Both the position numbers and the translations under genes were made by a program. Shown here one piece after another: positions 1 through 10,800 of a stretch of 64,000 nt of DNA. Origin of the DNA: Melanocharis versteri (taxonomy: Eukaryota; Chordata; Aves; Passeriformes; Melanocharitidae); contig VZTG01001880.1 of NCBI GenBank assembly GCA_013397845.1, positions 1,548,501 through 1,612,500 of the forward strand, read 5' to 3'. Position 1 is the stretch's first letter; each line of letters opens with the position of its first letter. The notes under the pieces are model-generated. The model made no database searches and was not told where the DNA came from. It saw only the letters and a program-made list of their open reading frames with translations.

Positions 1-461
1 TACAAAAGCACAGTTAATGTTAATTATTTTTTAGAAGTTTCTTAAAACAATCCATGTTGTTCAAGGATAAAATAAAATTAAAAAGAAAGCAGTATCATTA
101 GTCTTGCTGTAAAACCTCATTAGTAGGAAATGACACAACTTTGGAAAGGAAGATGCTCACAAAGCTGTGATTATACCCACATACTTAATATTGTGCACCT
201 TCTTCTGTCAAAAAGTTACAATTTAGTTGGCAGAAATGGCTACTTAACAGCATTGTGAATTATATATTTTAGAATAACTTAATTCTTACTGGCAATTGTT
301 CTTTATTAAAAATTTATTAATTTCAAATCACCTCAATTCACAACAAAATTATAAATAATACCAGAAGTTTTTGGTGCTGTGTGCTTTTAAATAGTTGTGT
401 TTCCTTTGGGAATTTTCTATTTAAGAGATTGCTTGTAATTCAGAAGTATTTATGAGATCAG
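1..461. other. Intergenic, no feature seen
   Basis: AT-rich non-coding DNA upstream of MAP3K4. I see no exon, RNA gene or recognisable repeat here. Confidence 0.6.
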
Positions 462-938
462 CCACAGAATGGCTGAGGTGGACAGGTTCCCCTGGAGATC
501 ACCTCATCTCAACCCTCTGCTTACTGCAGGGTAAGCAGGAGCAGGTTCCTCAGGGCCACAACCAATTGGGGTTTGAATATCTCTAAGGATGGTGATTCCC
601 CAACCTCTCTGAGCAACCCATGCTGTTGTTTGACCACTCTCACAATAAGGAAAGTTTTTCTCAAATTTAAACAGAATTTTTCATGGTTTATCCACTGCTT
701 CTTGTCCTTTCACAGGACACCACTGGGAAGAGCCTGGCTCCATCTTCTGTACTCCTCCCCATTAAGTATTTGTACACATTGGTAAGATCCTTCCTGAGCC
801 TTCTCTTCTCCAGGCTGAACATTTCCCGCTCCTCTCCTCAGATCTCAGATGCTCCACACCCTTCACTACCTTTATGGTCCTTTGCTGGGCTCATTCCAGC
901 ATGTCCCTCTCTCTTTTGTGATGGGGAGCCCAGAACCA
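462..938 (-). mobile_element. CR1 LINE 3' fragment
   Basis: In this orientation it has the typical CR1 reverse-strand order: an ACAGAATGGCTGAGG start, a GAATATCTCTAAGGATGG block, CTTCTCTTCCAGGCTGAACA-like sequence, and an end near TGGGGAGCCCAGAAC. It is old and diverged, non-coding, and 5'-truncated. Confidence 0.85.
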
Positions 939-3900
939 AGCTGCCATATGGGGGTGTTTTACAAATGTACAAATATAAATTTTAACGCAGAAGTTTTAAC
1001 TGAAATTTTATTCTTGAAATTTGAAATCCAGGTAAGAATAGCAATGCTATTCTTCTATTAACCATAACTGTACATTTAGAAACACTGTGTATATTAGAGT
1101 CATCTTCCATAGCTTATAGAATACTTAACTTCTCGTTCTGTGAGTAGTCATCCATGTATAATGAAGACCATGAACCCCTCGGAGAGATGGGCTATAGCCC
1201 AAATGTCCGTCTAAAGAGTTAGTTGGAAGATTAATACTTCTATGATCTCATCTCAGGCAGGTTACAGCTATGCAACACATGATAAAGTTTTGCAACTGAT
1301 CCATACTGAATGCTTCTGACAGGTGAACAAGCACGCTGTAGTCAGGAGTCCTTCTCCAAAACTACTGAACGAATAATGTGTGCTTGCCCTGTTGAAAACT
1401 GGGTGCTGAATCTGCAGATCAGCATTTTTCTCCTAGCTCAGCGTGCCACAACATCCATGCAGTGTTGGAATGCTGGAGTCTTTTAACAAGTTTAGTCTGT
1501 TTTCTCTTAGTGCCTCAATGCCTAGGCCAAGTAGTAAGGCTAAGTGACAGGTATCTCTGCTGTGATTAAGGGTGAAAGAAATTTCTCTCCTGTCTTCACA
1601 CTATCCATAGATAAACAGAAGAAGTAGGGCTCAAACATGCTATAGGATTCAGCCTGCAAGAGAGGAGGAACCCAGCAATTACACATCCTCAGCTTTGACA
1701 AGGTCATCCTTTTCTCAACCAACATACTATCTCATTCTATTTTCCATGGACAGGAACAAAAACTAACAAAATTTTGACCCCTTTGTATTTTTGACTATCA
1801 CCACAGCTGAAGAGCAACTGCAGTGGAATCAGTAGGCTTCAGACTGAAATTTAGAATTAAAATAGCTACTCCTAAAATTTATTAATGCCCATTGTATGCT
1901 GACAGTCATAGTGAAATCCACCCAAAGATGTTGATAGAAACCATCTTTTAAACAAGCAGCTCAGCAGAAAATGTCACATGGATCTCAGCTCCCTAACACA
2001 AAGGTCATAATCTGGATTCCTCAGCTGGCTGTAGCTGGAAAGACTGCTGTGCCAGGACAGCATATTAGCTCACATCATTCCATAGTTATTTCAAGTGCTG
2101 TGTGCTATGTTTCCTAGCATGGATATGCCTTAAAATAAGCATCAATTCCTATGAGGAAGAGGAAATGCAAATCAATTACAGAAACAATGATAGGGGCCAA
2201 TAAGATTCAAATGAGAATAAAAAACTCTGAATGCCTTGAAATAATGTCAAATGGCAGGTGATTACCTCTTTATAGTGTTTTATACCATAGGGACTGTATA
2301 AGTATTTAGAAGGATGAAGATAGTTATGTTAACAATGAGGGAACAGCTTTTTTGAAGTAATGAAATGGACAGAAATGAAAAAATAAAACCTGAGGCACTG
2401 CGGAGACACAACTGGGAGCCGTAAAATAAGACACTATTTTACTATGCTCTAGTTAGGAGGGCTTTGCAACAAACGGGGAGCATCTTAATTCCTATTGATG
2501 TTCACCATAACCGAGCCATCAACAGGATTATGCCATAAAACTCACCTTGTGAAGTTGTGAGGACAAAATTGTTCCAGATGATTCAGAGCAAAAGGAGGAA
2601 ATGAATCCTATAAACATTTATATGTATGAGTAACTGTTCTCCCAGGGCTGTCACACTGATTTCAGTATGCCTATTATATAAGTGAACTGATGTGTATATA
2701 AGTGTTTGCAGGGATTAACATTTGATGAAGATTAAAATTTTCTAATGGCTGCTTATAACTCCATCCAGCCAATACAACTGTGAGGAACTGTTGGGGTAAA
2801 GGAAAATGCCAGCTATGCTGCTTTTCTGTGATTACTCTCACTTATAAAAAGAGCTGTTGGAAGGAGGAGGCATGGACAGGTCCTGTCTTCCTAGACAGGG
2901 AGTTTGATAAAAATCTTACAGCTGTTTTCTGCTGGGATAACAGAGCTGCTGTAAAGCAGACACAGAAAGAATCTCAGCTGCACAATCAGATATTTTAAAA
3001 TATATAGTCTGGAACTTTTTTTTTCGTGCTTTCTGGGATGATGGAAATAAGAAGCATCACTTTATAAATTTTGGTATAAGCAGCTAGTCAAACTTGCAAG
3101 ATGCTTGAAAACATGTTGAAAGAGTTGCGTGCAACAATGCACTAAATCGCACTGTCAGGCACACACAGAAGACAGATGGATATGCTCTGGGCCTACAAAT
3201 ATGGTTTCAAAGAATTGGCCACAATTTTTTAGTGGAGCTTCTTTGAACATGAAATTAATGTAGTGAACACAAATGCAGACAAGCATTTGGTCTTGTTTAT
3301 AAATGCCCCATGGCTGCTCACTGAGTATGTCTATTATACAACTGAGGAAAGAATTAAAATATGATTTAGCAGGAGCCAAGCTAGCTTTAAGCAAGCTTAC
3401 TCTGTTGTTGATAGTCAAGTTCAAGTAGCACTGAATTTAGTGCAGCTGATTTTCACAGGTCCGAAGTCAGTTCCTGGGAAGATATAAACTGCTGCACCCA
3501 GACTGTTATACATGTGTCAACATTTTCAGTTTCAGATAATTTCCGTGTCCAGTGCCTTGGTATCTTTGAATAGCAGTCAGTGGGTTTAGCTACGCCCAGC
3601 TTTACAGACACCGAGCCCAAAGACCAGCTTTACACAGTAAAAGCATACAGCTTTAGGCACAACTGGAATTTGTACTTCCCTCATATGGGTCATGCCGTTT
3701 TAATAATGGTAGAGGCACTGCTACAGAGTTGCTTTTTAGGAGAGGAAGTACCTAAAAAAATAATTCCCAGTTGAAGTGATATAACAATAACCCCAGGAAC
3801 ATCTCTGACCTCATGCTACCCTTACTAACAAATACTCCTTTAATAGTGGTGAATTAATGGTATCGAGCCCTGTGCAATCCGACATGCAGCCTGTGAGATG

Positions 3901-6900
3901 ACAGCGCTCAGACAGAAATATTCCACCTCCGTCAAGTTAGCTGGCTCCTATTATAGCACGGGCGTTAAACCATGCTGCTGAACGAGCTTTGGCAGCTATC
4001 ATGCCAGCTTCCCAAGTGAATGAATCACAGCGGTAACGGGTGATTGAACAGGGGTATATACAGTGTGACTCCTTAATTTCTTTCAGCTTCCCACTTCAAA
4101 ATCAATTGCAGCAAAGCTCACATTAGGTGACACTGAGAACTGAGTTCTGTTTCTTTCAGTGCCACCCCAAGCTGATCTCCCGTGAGAACAACAAAACTGT
4201 AGATGGAGGAATCTGCGTATGTCCAGGTAGAAACACATCTTGGTATATATTTGGACTCTGGAGTTGCTAGTTGCAGTGTCTAAATAAGAAGTGGTGTCAG
4301 GTTGTGTTCTAGATATTAAATGCAGGTATTGTTCATGTTTTACTCTTCACTGCACTGCAGAAGAGCATTTCTAATCTATAAGCAAGAAAAAAAGACTACT
4401 CTATCTTCAGCACATTTTACTGGATCTAGACTAACTACATGTAGCAGGCTGCTTTCCAATGTCTAATTAACTTCGCTTTTACTTTTAAATAGCTTTTATC
4501 AGAGTTAAAATAAATAACTTTTTGGAAGGAAAAACTAATTGTACAAAGCTGGTTTTGTCAAGAATTTGATTTTTTTTGCATGCAGTTCACATGGTGAAGA
4601 ACAATTAATTACGAGATTTCATTAACTGACTTTAAAAAACCCAAAACAAGTTGTGCCTTATTCTGTGCAACACTCATAATGTGAAAAAAAGTTTGGAAGT
4701 TTGGCCTCGTGACAAGTACCAGGAGAAAAATTTTCAAATATATTCTTAAAACATATTTATTTACCTACATGGACCAAATCTTTCTTTGTCTTCATTAGGA
4801 TTTTTCGTATATAGAAAATAACTGGAGAAATGGCAAGTGGCAAAAGCGCAATCGTGTCTGATACCTGTGATGAAAAGAGGAGGAAGAAATAACAGAATAT
4901 ATGTCCCAGGAATAGGTAGATAGAAATTTCAAGGGTAGGTGCAGCAGAAATTTTAAAATGCTATTTGAAATACTTGTTTTTGTTATTAAGATGCTATTGC
5001 CATCTCAAATTTTTATTGCAAGTTCTAGGACTGCTACTGTAATAAAAGGCATGTTGCTAGAATAAAATGCAATTCCTAAGCAATTGCAGCATCTGCTAAA
5101 TTATAAAGCCAGATGTTTTCTGAAAAAAAGAAGGAAATTAATTCTAAAACTTCTGAAAACAGAGTTAAACTGAAATAAGTTTGTCTATTTTGACAGTTAC
5201 CTCTTTCCTGGTTTGTTTTTTTAAACTAGAATTTTGGAGTCATGATTTTGCCACATCAGACAATAAAATCCATTCCTAATATTTTAACTCAGTTTTCTTA
5301 CAGACCAAAGTTACTTATTGCGATGTGTATTTTAATCTTGTGCCTTCTTCTGTTCTGTAGTAGAACCAGAGTGATCGATTTCATTTATCAGTTTCCATGC
5401 ACCTACGAAATACTGATACATTTAGACTCAGAAACTAGCAAAGAATCCTTGAAATATGATGATATTCCTTAAAAGAAGCAAAAAAAATTTAAAATAATCA
5501 ATTTTTTAAGACCTCTGTAATGCTTTGAAATTTTTTCTTTGCAAATATCATCCCTATATAGGCTCTGAGACTCTTATTTCATCTGCTGTTTCCTGTACTA
5601 TCAGCTCCAAATATTCCTGCTTCTCTTAATTTCTTCCCAAGTTCTCTGTAAGGCCATTCATAAACTTCTCCTCTTACAATCTTCGCCTTGATGCCAGGAG
5701 CTGTGTTGCTCACTATGGTCTATTGCAGATAAAGAAGCATCACTGTATCAAATTTACAGCCTTGCTTTTCTTGGCCAATACCTGTAGTTCTAGGATGTTT
5801 TCTGTGATATACCACAAGAATGTGATGCAACCCAGTATGATGGGGGAAAGGGGAAAACGCATGCAGGGAAGATTTTTTCTGGACCTCCTTGTTTAAGAGG
5901 CTGCAGTGAACCCCAGCTCACTTCAGCAAACTATCTTAATATCTACAGAAAGTAGTGGCAGTGGTCAGCGCCCATTTCTCGCTTTGCCAAGGGCCCTTGG
6001 GATGTCTCCACTTCCAGACCATCACATCTATGGCAAAATGCAGTATCAGATTTTTTTTCCTGGTTAATGAAAACTCTGTGCTCCTAACATACCACTGCAC
6101 TGATTGTTTTGATAGAAGAAGCAAAGAAGCTGAAATATTTTTCCATGATTGCTAAATATGTCTCTGCCCTGCAAACAGCTGCAGAGGTGGTGTGAGACAC
6201 AGATCCCTAACTGTGAAAAGAATGTTCAAATTCAATCAGTAACATTGACCCTTCGTTATTTGCGATCATACTAAAAACACAGGCATACTGTGAAGTAAGC
6301 AGCTTTACCTTAGATAATGTATGTTTTTTATGGAGATGACAACTAATTTGTTAGGTTAGCACTTCAGAATTTTTGACCTTGGCTTCCTTCAACTATGGTT
6401 TCTAAGTTTTGTTCACCATGACAGATTAGTGGGAATGTATTGTGTGTATTTGCTGTTGGAGCTGCTTTACGGTTTTGAGCTCAAGTACTTGAGCAAAAGT
6501 CTTTAACATGCTAAATACTGCATTTTTCCATTACGTGAGGTATCATAACTAGTAATTCTCAACATAAATGCTGAATGTCTTGATGTTTCAATGTCATGAT
6601 CATCAGGGTCAGGGTGATTCAGGTATCTTTCTTGACCTACAGAAAGCAGTCTAAGTGGCTTCCTGCATAATGTTATTTATCTGGTCCTGCATTCTAAAGC
6701 ATGCATTTATTAAGATGATAAATAGTAGATGCTATTAAGATGATATAGTAGAAGTATATTCTGCATTTCAGCTTAAAAAAAAAATCTTTTCTTTCAAAGG
6801 GACTGTTGAATTTGATTCCTAAACTTTGAGAGAGAGGTGGACAACTTTATTTCACGAACAGTGACTTCACAACTGAATTTTGGCATCAGACTAGAAAGGT

Positions 6901-7329
6901 GTAAATTTCATGTACAATTAATGAAGGAACTGGTGCATAAATGCAGAATCTAGAACTGATTCTAGTCCAAGCTCAAATTTCACCCATCGGAAATAATGCA
7001 CGTGCTTTGTATACACGTTACTGATGCTGGGTTTGCTGCTGTGCTTCCAGTCCTCTAACACAGAAGGTCAGGCTCCCTCTCACCGACCCCAACAATTCAA
7101 CAACCCGTGGCACTTTTCTGCCTTTGACGGGTGTTAACATTGATATTGATATTCCTGCCAACCTACAGTTCAGGAAATCACATTTTTCCTCCTCGTATTT
7201 CCAAATGGATATTGCGGTTCCAGTTCTCTGTCCAAGGCTGATAACCGGCGCTGCTGGAGGGTTTAAAAAGTCCAGGTTCATGAATCCAAACAAGTTACCC
7301 AGTCAGCAGCAGAGCATAAAAGACAAAAG
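939..7329. other. Upstream intergenic region
   Basis: Mostly AT-rich, CpG-poor sequence with no gene I can recognise. In mammals the next gene upstream is PLG, but I see no plasminogen exon here. Exceptions are a CpG-dense stretch at about 3855-4055 and a short exon-like block at 4160-4226, both described under findings. All short open frames here look like chance. Confidence 0.6.
3855..4055. promoter_or_regulatory. CpG-retaining patch, candidate conserved element
   Basis: About nine CpG dinucleotides occur in 200 bases, while the surrounding kilobases have very few. There is no open reading frame or repeat signature. Preserved CpGs in otherwise depleted DNA suggest constraint, unmethylated status or a regulatory element. 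This is inference only. Confidence 0.3.
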
Positions 7330-7736
7330 ATCATCCTTCCCTGCACGCCCCCAAGGGGGACCTCCAGGGTCTTCCACGCCTTGCACCTCCTTGGAGGCGG
7401 CCGCGGTCGCTCCAGCCTCCGCAGGCGCTGGACATCGGGCCACCTGCTGAGGGAAAGCATCTCCCTCTCAGCAGTGACACTTTCCTGCGGTCCCTGTCTG
7501 CCAGCGCTGTGGGAACGAGCAGCGGAGGGACGGCGGCGGCCGCGGGCAGCGCCTGACAGCTCCGCCGCGGGGGCAGCGAGGGGGCGGCAGCGCCCGCCGC
7601 GCCCCCATCGCCGCCCCGCCTCGGGATAAACGCGGCCCCTCGCGGGGAGCTGTGGAGACGTACTTTCCGCGGTGCCGGAGGGGAGCGCCGCGCTCCCGCA
7701 GCGCGTCCCGACCCCGCGGCCGCGGNGCCCCGGTGC

Positions 7737-7814
7737 ATGCATGAGAGACGCCGCCGCGCTGGTCCGTGCCGCCGCCGCCGCCATGGAGGAGCCGCCGCCG
7801 TCGCCGCCGGGGAG
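7737..7814 (+). other. Overlapping upstream ORF (exon 1 part) in the MAP3K4 leader
   Basis: An ATG at 7737 lies four bases before the MAP3K4 start, in a different frame (the motif ATGCATG). In the spliced mRNA this frame runs 26 codons to the end of exon 1 and 13 more in exon 2, then stops at TGA 22484-22486. Its initiation context is weak (T at -3, C at +4). It could lower initiation at 7741 and favour the strong ATG at 7783. Function is inferred. Confidence 0.5.
7741..7814 (+). CDS. MAP3K4: MAP3K4 coding exon 1 (start exon)
   Basis: Encodes residues 1-24 plus two bases of codon 25. It reads MRDAAALVRAAAAAMEEPPP and then SPPG, matching the Ala- and Pro-rich N-terminus of vertebrate MAP3K4 but shorter than human. 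The donor is GAG|GTCAGT. The start at 7741 is chosen because human MAP3K4 begins MREAAAALV. Its context is weak (T at -3). A second in-frame ATG at 7783 (Met15) sits in an excellent context (GCCGCCGCC before ATGG) and may be the main start. An out-of-frame ATG at 7737 precedes both. Confidence 0.88.
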
Positions 7815-10800
7815 GTCAGTACCCAGCGCTGCCTCGCAGCGAGCTCCGTGCAGGGAGCGATGCCGGGCAGGGGCTGCGAGCGCCGGGGCCGGGGGTGCAC
7901 GCTCTGCCTCCCGCCCCCGGCCCCTCCGCGCTGCAGAACCTTCGGCTGCTGCTGCTGCTTCAGCGCTTCTGCAGAGCGCCCACGGAGCGAGAAAGTGCTT
8001 CGATAAGAAATCTCTAGTGGCTGCGGTGGGTAAGGCAGTGTTTTGTGGGCGCTTTGCAATTAAAAGCAAATCGTTTCCTTCGCCCCCAGCCTCGCAGCAG
8101 TGCGGGCGGGTGCGTAGGGGCACTGCCGAGCCCGGCTCTCGGGGTCGGGGCGGAGGCGCGGAGGCTGCGGAGAGGAGGGGGAGCGGCAGCTGGAGCCCGC
8201 GGGAGGCTGGCGGAGCGTGACCTGTGCTCCTTGACTTGTGAACCGCAGCGATAAAAGCGCTGCCCTCTTGGAACCGGGTGTCTCGCGTTTATAGCAGCCG
8301 TGGTTAAAACCGGGCTCTCTTTGGCGTGCCGGTAAAACAGCAGGGTCGCGGAGTATCGCTGCTGGCAGCGTTGCGATCGATAGTTGTAAGAAGACAGAGT
8401 TAAAAAAAACAAAAAGAAAAAAAGCGTTCACAAAGAAGTGTTGTGATGCCTCAAAGCTTTCTGCAACTGCTGTCACCTCCTGAATATGCTGACCTGCAGA
8501 TTGGCTTTTTGCAAGTCTCCATCTGTGCCCTGCTGGGAGATGGGGATGCAAATTACTTTATGGTTTAGTGTTTCCAGCTGGCTGTAGAAGTATTGCGTAA
8601 GTACAAGTTATTAATTCCGTGGCAATTATTTCTCATTTTAAAGTAACATCCTGTTGATGCACTTCACTTCTCACTAGGAGGCATTCAGGAAACGTTTTTA
8701 AAACGCTTGTGTGATCAATTAGTACTGTAAGGCAGTAGTCAGGTGCACTGTGTTCCAGGTGTGCTGTGCGGAAAATCTGCTGTCATGTCGCTGAGATCGT
8801 TCTTGAGTATTGCGAGCTGCTGTTTTGTACTGGTGGAATAAGAGGGAAGTGGTGTTGTGCTCCTGTTTGGGTCAAGGCTATGGGGCTGAACAATGCCTTT
8901 GAGTTTTCATTAATGTGCATTAACGATTTGTTTTTGTGTCGTGAGAGTGCCAAAATCAGAAGATGTATAAAACTAATTAGATTTAACAGAAATATTATGA
9001 AATACAAATGCTAGTAGGGCAACGGACTTAGTAAGCTTCTAAGTTCCCTTGCAAAGGACTCTTCGAAGACTAATACTGCAGGTTAAGCAGAAAATGATTT
9101 AAAATAAAGTTTGTACAACAGCATGACCCTAGACCTGGGCTGTCTTCATGTAGAAGAGTAATCTTCAGAGCCTGGATGGAAAACACCCAGGCATTTCCTG
9201 TGCAGGGCCATTTCTGACCTCTGCTGGATTCTGCTTATTACAGGACAGTTTATATGAGTCGGATGTGGGTGTGGATAATGTGGTGACAACTTTACCCAGC
9301 AAATGAAAATTGAATTAGTTATTTCAGAGTGAGCTGGTGGGTGGGAAGGGGATGTCTCAAAACAATTAGGTAGCCTTAATTTGTATAGGGTAATGCATGT
9401 ACTCCATCCACTGTGATTCACTTCTGTGTGTGCTTTGTGTTCCAACTTCACACCTGCTTCTCTGGCTTTATGCAGCACTTGCTTTTACTTAAATGTAATA
9501 CAAGTAAAGTATCTGAAGCTTTTTCAGACATGATTGCTGTTGATTTAAATTTTGGAGTCATCATTAGGTGTTTATTCTTGGGGCTGTGAGGTCAGAATCT
9601 TGTTGAAATCAGTTTATTTTGCACAGGCTTGGGCATTTGGAATCCATTTGATGGCAGATAGCTTTTAATCCTGTTTGTAGAGTATGAATGTGTTCTTATG
9701 ATAAAGAGTTCTGGCTAGTGCTAAAGTGCATTGCTATAATGCATTCTCTTTAAGTTAACATTAGTTCTGGTGGAGAAGTGTTCAGTCATTCTGGATTAGC
9801 GATACACCTACATTTGTTTAATAAACAAAGCTTATTGATTTGTTGTTTTGAGACTTCCTCATGTGAGAAATCTGCTTGTCTTTGTGTGAGGATTCTGTGT
9901 CTTGTTAGAATATAAATGCAGTGGTACATTTTGTAAACTGAAGGCAAGCATAAAATATATTCATGGCTTTTTTTGGATTACACAGTCCTTAGTCAAAAGC
10001 ATTTGATTGAGAATCCCTCTCCAAAAGCACAGTGTTTTTCCCAGGTCTTCCTTTCTTTCTTGAAATGCACTTTGGGGTGGGTAGAGAGGGGAGGCAGCTC
10101 TAAACTGAAAAATGCTCAGGGAACCTACAAGCAGATGTTAATTTTGAGATAGGATTGCACTATGACCCTGGATAGCATGCAGTGGTTGTGGATAAGTGAA
10201 AAGATACTGAAAAGTTTTGTGAAGAATTCACATTTAAGTATCAATCCTTAAAACAAGTGGAAAGTTTACAAGATAAGATGTTTCCACTTAGATAATTTAG
10301 CACACTAATTAAAACAGATGCGTTTGATGCTTCTTGATTATTGCCCATAGGCTTTAAATTTCCCAAGCCAAATTTTAGGCTTTCCCAAGAATTTTGTGGC
10401 ACAAAATCCACCACAGAAAAAAAGAAGGCCTTAAGCGTGTCTTTTGTTGGGACTTTGTCCTTTGTTTGGGGGCACTGCAGAGGCATGAAGAGCCATAGGA
10501 CTACCCTAACTTGTGCCTTGATTGCTTGTAGCCCTCCTTTCTCCTGGCATACATCCAGTGCAGGGGGTGAAGGAGAGACCAAGGCTGTGAATAAAGTGGG
10601 ACAGAATTGTGAATTACGTGGAGGCTTCCTCTTTGCTCGGGAACTTGTCAGTAGTCTGTCTATCAGATTTGTTGTCTCTAGGATGACAATGGATTTGGCT
10701 GTCAGTCTGCACCGTCTGTGGTTTGGGGGAAGCCTGAGGTTATGTCATGAATTGTGTTTAACATGTTTTCCTGCTTGCCAGACTATCTGTATGGCTGATA

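Larger units (their letters stand above)
7330..8300 (+). promoter_or_regulatory. MAP3K4: CpG island: MAP3K4 promoter, 5' leader and exon 1
   Basis: This is the only long GC-rich, CpG-dense block in the window. It spans coding exon 1, with several GC boxes (GGGCGG-type, for example near 7570 and 8104) and no convincing TATA box close to the start codon. It is a typical housekeeping-style promoter, probably with dispersed initiation sites, so the transcription start cannot be placed exactly. Long open frames on both strands here are shadows of the GC content. One undetermined base (N) lies at 7726 in the leader. Confidence 0.85.

Noticed and set aside
6600..6670. Reading GIFLDLQKAV resembling a reverse transcriptase motif
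   Set aside because: Only ten residues before a stop, with no flanking LINE signature; too short to call a mobile element.
7278..8551. Long minus-strand open frames (281, 242, 163 and 132 residues) across the CpG island
   Set aside because: They overlap one another in different frames, have low-complexity Arg/Ala/Pro-rich content and cross an undetermined base. High GC removes stop codons, so these are shadows rather than a divergent gene.
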